This document shows, one piece after another, positions 1 through 5,963 of a DNA stretch of 7,205 nt (positions within the stretch are counted from its first letter, which is position 1; the number at the start of each line of letters is the position of its first letter). Source of the DNA: Anaerolineaceae bacterium (GTDB lineage Bacteria; Chloroflexota; Anaerolineae; Anaerolineales; Anaerolineaceae); NCBI GenBank assembly GCA_030620065.1, contig JAUXFJ010000078.1:1-7205 (forward strand), read 5' to 3'. A program made the position numbers and the translations under genes. Under the pieces are notes generated by a model. The model did no database searches, was not told the origin of the DNA, and saw only the letters and a program-made list of their open reading frames with translations.

Positions 1-17
1 GAGTGCTTGAGACAATA

Positions 18-41
18 AAAACTTTTGGCAAAACTTTTGGC
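18..41. repeat. 12-bp perfect tandem duplication
   Basis: The unit aaaacttttggc occurs twice head to tail (18-29 and 30-41). One + frame is open from position 3 to a TAG at 69-71, and in it the repeat reads Lys-Thr-Phe-Gly twice. It could therefore be the last codons of an upstream gene or simply intergenic sequence. Another frame ends at a TAA at 16-18. With no upstream sequence I cannot choose, so no partial gene is called. Two copies fit replication slippage better than a functional array. Confidence 0.6.
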
Positions 42-90
42 AGCTTAAGTGCGGGGGCGCGTTGCCGATAGTTTTTCCCTACCCAAATAT

Positions 91-120
91 TTGCTTTCAC
101 AAAATTCAGCATGGTATAAT
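91..120 (+). promoter_or_regulatory. Probable sigma-A-type promoter of the yebC-ruv cluster
   Basis: A perfect TATAAT lies at 115-120, preceded by TG at 112-113, which makes an extended -10 element. TTGCTT at 91-96 is a weak -35 match with an 18-bp spacer. Transcription would start near 126-128, leaving a leader of about 50 nt before the yebC ATG at 178. This is the best-placed promoter in the first half of the window. It is judged by eye against the consensus only. Confidence 0.6.
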
Positions 121-124
121 TTCT

Positions 125-138
125 TAATCTACGGATTA
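125..138 (+). other. Small hairpin with C(UACG)G tetraloop at the predicted 5' end of the yebC mRNA
   Basis: TAATC (125-129) and GATTA (134-138) are exact inverted repeats around the loop TACG, giving the unusually stable C(UNCG)G tetraloop class. The stem is only 5 bp and mostly A-U. It would begin at or just before the predicted transcript start, where a hairpin can protect an mRNA 5' end. It is not a terminator, since no T-run follows. It may be chance. Confidence 0.3.
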
Positions 139-177
139 TCTGTATTATCCCTGCTAATTATATAGGAGTAATGATCT

Positions 178-933
178 ATGTCCGGACATTCCCATTGGTC
201 TACAATCAAACGCAAAAAAGGTGCTGCCGACGCAAAGAAAGGCGCCATGTTCACCAGGCTGGCACGCGAGATCGCCTTAGCCGCTCGTGAAGGCGGCGGC
301 GACCCCAAGATGAACATCAGCCTCGAGCTTGCAATCGAACGTGCAGGCTCCTCTAATATGCCCAAAGACAGCATTGCAAGAGCCATCAAGCGCGGCACCG
401 GCGAAGATAAAGAAGGCGTGGAGCTCGAAGAGGTCACCTACGAAGGATACGCCTCCCACGGTATTGCGCTGATCATCGAGTGCGTAACGGAAAATCGCAA
501 CCGCACCGTTGCTGATGTGCGCCATATCCTTATCCGCTCAGGAGGCAGCCTTGGAGAGAATGGCTCGGTAGTCTGGCAATTCAATCGCGTTTCGTATTTT
601 GCCATCAATGCTGATGGCGTTGATTTTGATAAGGTCTTTGAAATCGCGGTTGAGGCTGGCGCTGAAGACATCCAATCAGATGAAGACTATATTGAAATAT
701 TTGGCTCAGTAGGAGCATTTAAAACAATTCTTGACCATCTAAACAAATCAGGTATCAAACCGGAAGAAGCTAAACTGCATTTTCTCCCAAAGCAGGAAAT
801 TGAACTCGACAATGACAAGACCTTGAAGGTAATGCGCATCATTGAAGAGCTGGAAGAAATTGATGACGTCCAAAATATATTCTCAAACTTAAAGATCTCC
901 GAAGAAGCTATAGCAGCTATTGAGGCTAGTTAA
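178..933 (+). CDS. yebC: YebC/TACO1-family protein
   Basis: This is a full-length YebC-family protein of 251 residues (usual length about 240-250). The family was long annotated as a transcriptional regulator. More recent work on bacterial YebC and mitochondrial TACO1 supports a ribosome-associated role that eases translation through difficult stretches such as polyproline. Visible signatures are the N-terminal GHSHWSTIKRKKGAADAKKG (3-22), REGGGD (37-42), NMPKDSIARAIKRGTG (60-75), TENRNRTVADVRHI (104-117) and GGSLGENGSVVWQF (122-135). The C-terminal part is acidic, as usual. The start is set by AGGAG at 164-168, 9 nt before the ATG, and by exact agreement with the family N-terminus. An earlier ATG at 171 is in another frame. 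It heads the ruv-containing cluster, a widespread neighbourhood for yebC. Family assignment is firm; the molecular role here is inferred. Confidence 0.97.
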   Translation: MSGHSHWSTIKRKKGAADAKKGAMFTRLAREIALAAREGGGDPKMNISLELAIERAGSSNMPKDSIARAIKRGTGEDKEGVELEEVTYEGYASHGIALIIECVTENRNRTVADVRHILIRSGGSLGENGSVVWQFNRVSYFAINADGVDFDKVFEIAVEAGAEDIQSDEDYIEIFGSVGAFKTILDHLNKSGIKPEEAKLHFLPKQEIELDNDKTLKVMRIIEELEEIDDVQNIFSNLKISEEAIAAIEAS

Positions 934-939
934 TCGTCA

Positions 940-1449
940 ATGCTCGTTTTGGGAATAGACCCTGGGACAGCAATCACAGGTTATGGATTGATCAATGAAA
1001 AGGCGGATGGACAATACGAGGTAATTGACTTCGGCGTCATCAGGACGGATGCCAAACAAGCACAAGCTGAACGCCTGGTGACCCTTTATAATCAAATCAA
1101 TCAAATTCTTCTTCTCCACTCGCCAGCCAGCTGCGCGGTGGAGAAGTTATTTTTTCAAAAGAACGTGAAAACCGCCACGGTGGTAGGTGAAGCGCGGGGT
1201 GTGATCATGCTCGCACTCGCACAGCATAAACTGGAACCAGCAGAATATTCACCTAATGAAATTAAACAGGCAGTCTGTGGTTATGGGAAAGCAGATAAAA
1301 GCCAGGTTCAACACATGGTGCAAATTCTTCTAAGTCTGCCCGAATTACCCAAACCTGACGATGCCGCAGATGCGCTGGCTGTCGCAATCTGCCATTTGAA
1401 TCATTCCCGTTTCAATGCTGCTGTAAAACAAGCTGCGGACAAATCATGA
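940..1449 (+). CDS. ruvC: Holliday junction resolvase RuvC
   Basis: RuvC is the endonuclease that cuts four-way DNA junctions symmetrically, working with the RuvAB branch-migration motor in recombination and repair of stalled forks. The 169 residues match the usual length. The four catalytic acids are present: D7 in LGIDPGTAITGYG, E68 in AVEKLFFQKN, and D141 and D144 in PDDAADALA. The ATG lies 6 nt after the yebC stop and has no clear Shine-Dalgarno sequence, so translation probably depends on ribosomes finishing yebC. The stop TGA (1447-1449) overlaps the ATG of the next gene as ATGA, a usual coupling arrangement. ruvA follows one gene later; ruvB is not in the window. Identification is secure. 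Confidence 0.97.
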   Translation: MLVLGIDPGTAITGYGLINEKADGQYEVIDFGVIRTDAKQAQAERLVTLYNQINQILLLHSPASCAVEKLFFQKNVKTATVVGEARGVIMLALAQHKLEPAEYSPNEIKQAVCGYGKADKSQVQHMVQILLSLPELPKPDDAADALAVAICHLNHSRFNAAVKQAADKS

Positions 1450-2246
1450 TCACCAGTTTTTCAAATAACTCTGTGTGATCTATCCGGAAACTATCTGCCC
1501 GCAAAGAACGGCAGGCTACTGGCCTTTTTTTCATTGAGGGATTACACATCGTAGCCGAAGCCATCGACTGTGATGCAGCTATTGAGACTCTGGTCATTTC
1601 AGCGGAACTTCTGCAAAGTGAGTTTGGCAAATCACAGGTATCCCTCTGCAAGCAAAAGGGAATAACGATCCTTGAAGTCAGCTCAGAGATATTTAGAAGC
1701 CTTTCGCATAAGGACGGCCCACAAGGCATTGGCGCTGTAGTACACCAGAATTGGCGGGCACTGAACAAGATCCATCTCCAGGCTGGGCAAATATGGACAG
1801 CCCTGGATTCGATTCAAAACCCCGGCAATCTTGGCAGCATTTTGCGAACCAGCGATTCAGTCGGTGCGACGGGGGTTATACTCCTTGATCAGTCAACAGA
1901 CCCCTATGCCCCACAAGCAGTTAAAGCGAGTATGGGCGCCTTATTTTCGCAAACAGTGGTTAAAACTGGCTTCCAGGATTTCTCTGATTGGCTGAAGGCA
2001 GAAAATGCCAGGCTGATCGGCAGTTCAGATAAAGCAGATATGGATTATATGGACGCGCAATATCCCGATCCCTGCATCCTGCTGATGGGCAGTGAGCGTG
2101 AGGGGCTTGCGCAGGATTATCTTAAGCTCTGTGACCAGGTTGTGAAAATACCCATGCAGGGCCGCAGCGATTCCTTAAATCTGGCAATTGCCACTTCCAT
2201 AATTCTCTATCAGATATATAATCAAAAGAGAAAAAGCGTAGTTTAG
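1446..2246 (+). pseudogene. TrmH/SpoU-family RNA 2'-O-methyltransferase, frame interrupted by TGA at codon 11
   Basis: This reading frame encodes a SPOUT-class enzyme that would transfer methyl from SAM to a ribose 2'-OH in rRNA or tRNA. From the ATG at 1446, which overlaps the ruvC stop, it begins MITSFSNNSV and hits TGA at 1476-1478. It then runs without another stop for 255 codons to the TAG at 2244-2246, 266 codons in all, the normal family length. Codons 12-100 look like the RNA-binding N-terminal domain (ARKERQATGLFFIEG near 18-32). The SPOUT domain has motif 1 NPGNLGSILRTSDS (125-138), motif 2 LLMGSEREGL (212-221) and motif 3 IPMQGRSDSLNLAIA (235-249). The TGA sits where relatives usually have Lys or Arg, so a single CGA or AGA to TGA change would explain it. 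No ATG, GTG or TTG lies in frame from codon 12 to the TTG at 1842 (codon 133), and that start would cut through motif 1. It may be a nonsense-mutated gene, a sequence error, or a gene expressed by readthrough or a non-standard start. The exact RNA target (RlmB-, TsnR- or TrmH-type) cannot be told. Confidence 0.85.
1495..1514 (+). other. Possible stem-loop downstream of the in-frame TGA
   Basis: CTGCC (1495-1499) pairs with GGCAG (1510-1514). One extra G-C pair (1501 with 1509) forms past a bulged C, and the loop is about 7 nt. It begins 17 nt after the TGA at 1476-1478, a distance at which RNA structure can affect termination. It lies inside coding sequence and is short, so chance is likely. 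It is recorded only because it bears on how the interrupted methyltransferase gene might be read. Confidence 0.2.
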
Positions 2247-2268
2247 ATCGAACAAGGATATAGGGCTT

Positions 2269-2844
2269 ATGATCTCATCTATTTCGGGCGAAATAATCTC
2301 AATCGGCGAAGATGACCTGACAATTAATATTAACGGGCTGGGCTTTCTAGTGAATGTTCCGAAAAGCGTATGCGCGGAACACCATCCTGGCCAAAAGATA
2401 ACTTTGTTCACCCATCTTGTTGTCAGAGAAGATGTATTAGCGCTATATGGTTTTAATACATTGGAAGAACGCGATTTGTTCTTGCTGATCATCGGGGTTG
2501 CCGGTGTCGGTCCCCGGATTGGCTTAGGTACACTTTCATTTCTTTCCACGGATGCAATCCGGCGGGCTGTGCTTAGTGAACAAGCCGAGATTTTCAACAG
2601 AGTGCCTGGAATCGGCAAAAAGACTGCCCAGAAGATCATCATTCACCTGCAAGGGCGCATCAAAGCCACCGGGCCAATGGAATCTCTCTCCGCGATGGAT
2701 GAAGTGGATTCAGAGGTTCTGGAAGCCCTGGTCAGCCTGGGATACAGCGTTGTCGAAGCTCAGACCGCCATTCAATCCATCCCGTCTGATACACCCCAGG
2801 ATGTTGAGGAGCGTTTGAGATTAGCGCTTCAGTATTTTAGCTGA
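2269..2844 (+). CDS. ruvA: Holliday junction branch-migration protein RuvA
   Basis: RuvA binds Holliday junctions as a tetramer and loads the RuvB helicase for branch migration. The 191 residues fit the family (about 190-205). Domain I, an OB fold, spans roughly 1-63 and ends in HLVVREDVLALYGF, where E54 and D55 correspond to the acidic pin that separates strands at the crossover. Domain II (about 65-140) carries two helix-hairpin-helix motifs, VAGVGP (77-82) and VPGIGKKTAQK (112-122). Domain III (about 147-191) has the LEALVSLGY signature of the RuvB-contacting bundle. AAGGA at 2254-2258 precedes the ATG by 10 nt. It follows the methyltransferase frame by 22 nt, probably in the same transcript. 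ruvB must lie elsewhere. Confidence 0.97.
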   Translation: MISSISGEIISIGEDDLTININGLGFLVNVPKSVCAEHHPGQKITLFTHLVVREDVLALYGFNTLEERDLFLLIIGVAGVGPRIGLGTLSFLSTDAIRRAVLSEQAEIFNRVPGIGKKTAQKIIIHLQGRIKATGPMESLSAMDEVDSEVLEALVSLGYSVVEAQTAIQSIPSDTPQDVEERLRLALQYFS

Positions 2845-2981
2845 ATAGACCATAACGGCAGGGACCTCTTCCTGGACAACGTATCCCCATTCAGGTATGA
2901 TTCAGGGTCATGTTTTTAGCTCGTAGAACTTATTTCGAGAAGGCTAAGACTTTAAATAAGGTTTAGAATCAATTTGCTATA
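2845..2981. other. Intergenic spacer between ruvA and atpC; no clear terminator
   Basis: This 137-nt gap separates two likely transcription units. A small hairpin CAGGGA-CCTC-TTCCTG (2859-2874, one G-U pair) follows ruvA but has no T-run after it, so it is not a convincing intrinsic terminator. An imperfect inverted repeat is formed by TTAGC (2916-2920) and GCTAA (2943-2947), with CTCG (2920-2923) and CGAG (2936-2939) inside it. It could fold in a leader RNA if transcription starts upstream. ATTCAGG occurs twice near 2890-2907. No open frame of note is present. Confidence 0.4.
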
Positions 2982-2983
2982 AT
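2975..2983 (+). promoter_or_regulatory. Perfect extended -10 sequence overlapping the atpC start codon
   Basis: TGCTATAAT at 2975-2983 is an ideal extended -10 element, but its last two bases are the first two of the atpC ATG at 2982. A transcript from it would start near 2990, inside atpC, so it cannot supply the full atpC message, even as a leaderless one. No -35 is seen at 17-18 bp. It may be a chance product of the ATAATG context, or a promoter serving mreB and the gene after it. Confidence 0.25.
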
Positions 2984-3407
2984 GACAATATACTGTGAGA
3001 TTGTAACTCAGGATAAAATAGTGTATAAAGGTGATGCAGATATTGTCATCCTGCCTGGCGTAAACGGAAACATGGGTATTTTGCCTAACCATGCACCTTT
3101 ACTTTCCATGCTGCAATTGGGTATTATTACACTTAGAAAGGCAGATGTCGATCAATTCTTTACAGTCGCTGGTGGAATTGTCGAGATACAGCCAGATCAG
3201 GTTACTGTTTTGGCGGATATGGCAGAAAATGTGGAAGAGATAGATATCGCCCGAGCGGAGGCTGCAAAGCAACGTGCAGAAAATCTGCTCGAGCAGGAAC
3301 CAGCGCACAATACAGATACATATATGGCATTACTCACGGCTCTGCGGCGTTCAACCCTTCGATTGAATGCAGCAAAGCGTTACAGACATAGAAGGCTCGG
3401 TCACTAA
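2982..3407 (+). CDS. atpC: F1Fo ATP synthase epsilon subunit
   Basis: Epsilon is part of the central stalk of the membrane ATP synthase, linking gamma to the c-ring and in many bacteria restraining ATP hydrolysis through its C-terminal helices. The 141 residues are the normal length. The N-terminal beta-sandwich (about 1-84) has CEIVTQDKIVYKGDADIVILPG at 5-26 with the hallmark NGNMGILPNHAPLLSML (28-44) and VAGGIVEI (62-69). The C-terminal helical pair (about 87-135) ends in a strongly basic tail (LRRSTLRLNAAKRYRHRR). Only the ATG at 2982 fits the family N-terminus, because an in-frame TAG at 2964-2966 excludes longer forms. No Shine-Dalgarno sequence is close; AAGG at 2958-2961 is about 20 nt away. 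Unusually, no other atp gene adjoins it: ruvA lies upstream and mreB follows after 15 nt. Confidence 0.96.
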   Translation: MTIYCEIVTQDKIVYKGDADIVILPGVNGNMGILPNHAPLLSMLQLGIITLRKADVDQFFTVAGGIVEIQPDQVTVLADMAENVEEIDIARAEAAKQRAENLLEQEPAHNTDTYMALLTALRRSTLRLNAAKRYRHRRLGH

Positions 3408-3422
3408 GAAGAGGATATTCAC

Positions 3423-4430
3423 ATGGCAGCTTTTACTAGAGAACTAGGCGTCGATCTTGGTACATTAAACACGCAAATCGCAGAAGGAAACCAGATCTTA
3501 ATTCAAGAACCGACGATTGTCGCAATTCTTGTTGAGGAATTGAAAATTGTTGAATATGGCTCAACGGCTTTGGGTATGTTAGGGAGAGTTCCTGAAGCTA
3601 TTGAGGTCATACGGCCAATGCGCAACAGTGTCATTGCTGAATATGAGATCACAGAAAAACTCTTGCGCGTGCTTATGCGGAAAGTAACCGGCCCTGCGCT
3701 GATCTTCAGACCGAAGATCATGATCACAGTTCCTTATGGGATTACAAGCGTTGAGAGACGTGCGGTACACGAAGCCGGTCTGGGCGCAGGCAGCCGCGAC
3801 GTTACCTTGATTCAACAACCACTTGCTGCAGCCTTGGGTGTTGATTTACCGATCAATACACCCACAGGTAATATGATTATCTGTTTGGGTGGGGGAACAA
3901 CCCAAGTCGCCGTGATTGCTTTGAACGGTCTGGTCTCAGCAGAGACAACCACAACGGCTGGTTTGAAATTTGACGAAGCGATTATGACCTATGTGCGAAA
4001 AAAATACGGTTTGATCATTGGGCAACCAACTGCCGAGCAGCTCAAGTTACAAATAGGAGCCGTTACCCCGCAAGATGAACAGAAAAGCATGGAAATTCAG
4101 GGCCAGGATCAAGTAACGGGCTTACCAAGGCCAGCCACGATCACAACAGACGAGATCGTTGAAGCCCTTGAAGTCCCTATGCAGGAAATTGTCTTAACAG
4201 CCAGGCATGTCTTGGAAAAGACTCCCCCTGAACTGATCTCTGACATCATCGATCGCGGGGCAGCTATCTGTGGTGGCACTTCGCTCTTGCGTGGTGTCGA
4301 TAAATTCCTGACCCGCGCGCTGGGTATCCCGGCATACCTCGTTGATAACCCACTCACATGCACTGTAGAGGGTGCTGTACGCAGCCTTTCAATGCTTGAT
4401 GTTCTTGCACGTAATCTACCGCCAATATAA
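3423..4430 (+). CDS. mreB: MreB-like bacterial actin with altered nucleotide-site residues
   Basis: MreB proteins polymerise on the inner face of the membrane and position wall synthesis in elongated cells. The 335 residues and whole-length similarity place this in the family: phosphate-1 motif GVDLGTLNT (9-17), RPMRNSVIAEYEIT (64-77), VPYGITSVERRAV (103-115), phosphate-2 region LGGGTT (155-160), YVRKKYGLIIG (190-200), GQDQVTGLP (227-235) and LEKTPPELISDIIDRG (264-279). Several residues differ from classical MreB. The usual LIEEP reads LIQQP (Q131, Q132), the phosphate-2 DIGGGTTE reads CLGGGTTQ (C154, Q161), and the late GGGALL reads GGTSLL (284-289). Known work links the first Glu and the Asp to ATP hydrolysis and metal binding, so slow or altered turnover is inferred. 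GAGG at 3411-3414 lies 8 nt before the ATG. It sits 15 nt after atpC with no mreC or mreD beside it, which fits a paralogue. Confidence 0.9.
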   Translation: MAAFTRELGVDLGTLNTQIAEGNQILIQEPTIVAILVEELKIVEYGSTALGMLGRVPEAIEVIRPMRNSVIAEYEITEKLLRVLMRKVTGPALIFRPKIMITVPYGITSVERRAVHEAGLGAGSRDVTLIQQPLAAALGVDLPINTPTGNMIICLGGGTTQVAVIALNGLVSAETTTTAGLKFDEAIMTYVRKKYGLIIGQPTAEQLKLQIGAVTPQDEQKSMEIQGQDQVTGLPRPATITTDEIVEALEVPMQEIVLTARHVLEKTPPELISDIIDRGAAICGGTSLLRGVDKFLTRALGIPAYLVDNPLTCTVEGAVRSLSMLDVLARNLPPI

Positions 4431-4438
4431 ACCATTTT

Positions 4439-5245
4439 ATGCTTACGCATCAAATTTCGACTCAAGATAATCAGCAGCCTCCTGGGGTTATCTTGCGCTT
4501 GCAAAGTAAAACTCACAAGACTGGCTACATTCTTTTGTTTGTCCTTAGCATCCTGAGCCTTTTCCTTGGTTTTGCTGCCCTGTATTTTGGCATTACAGCC
4601 ACAATCAATGCGATAGAGAAATTCGGCCCTGCCATTTTTTGGAATGTCAGCAAAGGTTATCTTCTTTCAGCTATCCTTTCAGGCTTGTTGTTTATTATCT
4701 TGTTTGTTCTTTCAATTCCCAAGCAGGGCTTACAAATTGACATATCTGAAGATGGATTTATCTTATACAAAGGCAAGCAAGTGAACCAGTGGTACTGGTC
4801 TTCAATTAATAAGATAAAAATCAAGGTTGCCAGACAAAGGATCCTCAAAAAAGAAGCCAGGCGCTCCTATAAGGTTTTGATCTCCTGCAATGATGACATG
4901 CAGCTAAAATTGAATGATTCGCTGGAAAATATCGACAATTTCATTCAAATTCTCAGGGACAAAACTTACTCCAATTTATTGAGGCAAGCGCGGTCCGCAT
5001 TTAATGCAGAAGAATATATTAACTTCGGGCGCCTGCTTATCCATCAACAGCAAGGTCTTCTGATTGGTCGAAAGCATATTCCTTGGGAACACATCGAACA
5101 TATCGCAATTAAAAAGGGCTTGATCTCCTTTAAGATCAAAGATCGGAAGCGCGCATATAAATTACCCCTTCATCAATTGGAAAACATTGATATCTTATTA
5201 GCGCTTATCGAAACACGTAAAAGAATATCTCAATCGGATAGATAA
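4439..5245 (+). CDS. Two-helix membrane protein with DUF6585-like soluble region
   Basis: The function is unknown. The 268-residue protein starts with a polar N-terminus, then has two hydrophobic helices at about 29-53 and 73-93, followed by a long soluble region facing one side of the membrane. That region seems to hold two related beta-rich halves. The first is about 98-170 (GLQIDISEDGFILYKGK then WYWSSINKIKI); the second is about 195-262 (FGRLLIHQQQGLLIGRKHIPWEHIEHIAIKKG). Each has a short hydrophobic strand, a 'Gly-Leu/Phe-Ile' turn and a Trp-centred segment, recalling bacterial PH-like domains. From memory this pattern resembles DUF6585 proteins of Chloroflexi; that label needs a profile search. 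The ATG follows the mreB stop by 8 nt with no Shine-Dalgarno sequence, implying translational coupling and co-expression with mreB. Its 3' end overlaps that of rex by 16 nt. Confidence 0.8.
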   Translation: MLTHQISTQDNQQPPGVILRLQSKTHKTGYILLFVLSILSLFLGFAALYFGITATINAIEKFGPAIFWNVSKGYLLSAILSGLLFIILFVLSIPKQGLQIDISEDGFILYKGKQVNQWYWSSINKIKIKVARQRILKKEARRSYKVLISCNDDMQLKLNDSLENIDNFIQILRDKTYSNLLRQARSAFNAEEYINFGRLLIHQQQGLLIGRKHIPWEHIEHIAIKKGLISFKIKDRKRAYKLPLHQLENIDILLALIETRKRISQSDR

Positions 5246-5853
5246 TAAGTCATTCTCTGCAGATATAAAATGGGATCGACATTTTGCACCTGAATGCCTT
5301 CAGGTAAGATCAAGGTGGTTGGCGCATAATTTAAAATCGCCTTTACACCGCATACCACTATTCTCTCAGCGATTTCCTGTGCATTCCTGGCAGGTACTGT
5401 GATCAGGCCAACTTTAATGCCACGACTTTTAATTTCTGCTTCCATCGTATCAATATTTTTAATAACGATGGGACCAATCACTGTCCCTACTTTAGCAGGA
5501 TCGTTATCGAATGCTAAAATGATCTCAAAGCCATGTCTGGCAAATCCTTGATAATGAATCAGAGCATGACCAAGATCTCCGGCGCCCACTAATGCTACTT
5601 GCCAAATATGATCGATATTTAATATTTTCTGGAGCTCATCAATTAACAGAAATAGTTGATAACCCATGCCTTGCTTTCCAAAGCCACCAAAATAAGAAAG
5701 ATCCTTGCGAATTTGTGCTGCAGTAGTACCCAAGCGTTCTGCTATCACAGTTGAAGAAGCAACATGAAAACCTTCTCTCGCCATTTGATTTAAAGTCTGC
5801 AAATACAAAGGCAGCCGGCCAACCACAATATCAGGAATATTCTTATTTACCAT
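5230..5853 (-). CDS. rex: Redox-sensing transcriptional repressor Rex
   Basis: Rex is a dimeric repressor that reads the NADH/NAD+ ratio. It binds operators when NAD+ is high and lets go when NADH rises, releasing fermentation, respiration and hydrogen-metabolism genes. The 207 residues match the family (about 205-215). The winged-helix DNA-binding domain (about 7-80) carries VVGRLPLYLQTL (10-21), SSTVIAERLGTTAAQIRKDL (33-52) and SYFGGFGKQGMGY (53-65). The Rossmann domain has VGAGDLGHAL (89-98) and AFDNDPAKVG (114-123). The domain-swapped C-terminal helix reads VDPILYLQRMTYYLS (192-206). GGAG (complement of 5861-5864) is 7 nt before the ATG. It stands alone on the - strand, convergent with the mreB group and divergent from the zinc-ribbon gene. 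Targets cannot be deduced from the window. Confidence 0.97.
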   Translation of the reverse strand: MVNKNIPDIVVGRLPLYLQTLNQMAREGFHVASSTVIAERLGTTAAQIRKDLSYFGGFGKQGMGYQLFLLIDELQKILNIDHIWQVALVGAGDLGHALIHYQGFARHGFEIILAFDNDPAKVGTVIGPIVIKNIDTMEAEIKSRGIKVGLITVPARNAQEIAERIVVCGVKAILNYAPTTLILPEGIQVQNVDPILYLQRMTYYLSD

Positions 5854-5902
5854 TGAGTATCTCCATTAGCAATTACGTGAAAGAAACAGTTACCTGCATT
5901 AA

Positions 5903-5932
5903 AATTTACCATACATTTTCGGAAATTATCAA
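5903..5932 (-). promoter_or_regulatory. Candidate rex promoter
   Basis: Reading the - strand, TTGATA (5932-5927) is a 5/6 match to the -35 consensus and TAAATT (5908-5903) a 4/6 match to the -10, with an 18-bp spacer. The start would fall near 5896, about 43 nt before the rex ATG. The match is by eye and moderate. The spacer contains the near-palindrome annotated separately. Confidence 0.4.
5915..5926. promoter_or_regulatory. Near-palindrome inside the rex promoter spacer, possible operator
   Basis: ATTTTCGGAAAT is symmetric at 10 of 12 positions and lies between the candidate -35 and -10 of rex, where a bound repressor would block polymerase. Rex often regulates itself. However, the widely conserved Rex operator is built on TTGTGA and TCACAA half-sites, which this is not. 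The only GTGAAA in the gap (5876-5881) lacks a matching partner. A different regulator, or chance in A+T-rich DNA, is equally possible. Confidence 0.25.
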
Positions 5933-5963
5933 TCTGTAAGCAATCATACCTACGATGACCATA

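Noticed and set aside
129..671. Long - strand open frames across yebC
   Set aside because: They are antisense shadows of a conserved gene with low-complexity translations and no ribosome site.
1476..1478. TGA read as a sense codon through a changed genetic code
   Set aside because: ruvC, ruvA, rex and the zinc-ribbon gene all end at TGA at the expected family C-termini, so TGA is a stop in this organism.
1476..1514. Selenocysteine insertion with the downstream stem as its signal
   Set aside because: The TGA falls in a variable N-terminal stretch where relatives have Lys or Arg, not Cys at a redox site, and the stem lacks recognisable selenocysteine-signal features.
1842..2246. A separate 134-residue methyltransferase starting at TTG 1842
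   Set aside because: That start lies inside SPOUT motif 1, and the upstream codons in the same frame clearly encode the rest of the domain. It is only the first permissible start codon after the TGA.
2552..2818. Open frame of 88 codons on the + strand inside ruvA
   Set aside because: It is in another frame of a clearly conserved gene and its translation has no recognisable features.
2859..2874. Intrinsic terminator after ruvA
   Set aside because: The stem is 6 bp with a G-U pair and no run of T follows.
5751..5939. Open frame of 62 codons on the + strand running out of rex into the promoter gap
   Set aside because: Most of it is antisense to the rex start region and it would cross the rex promoter. 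No family resemblance.
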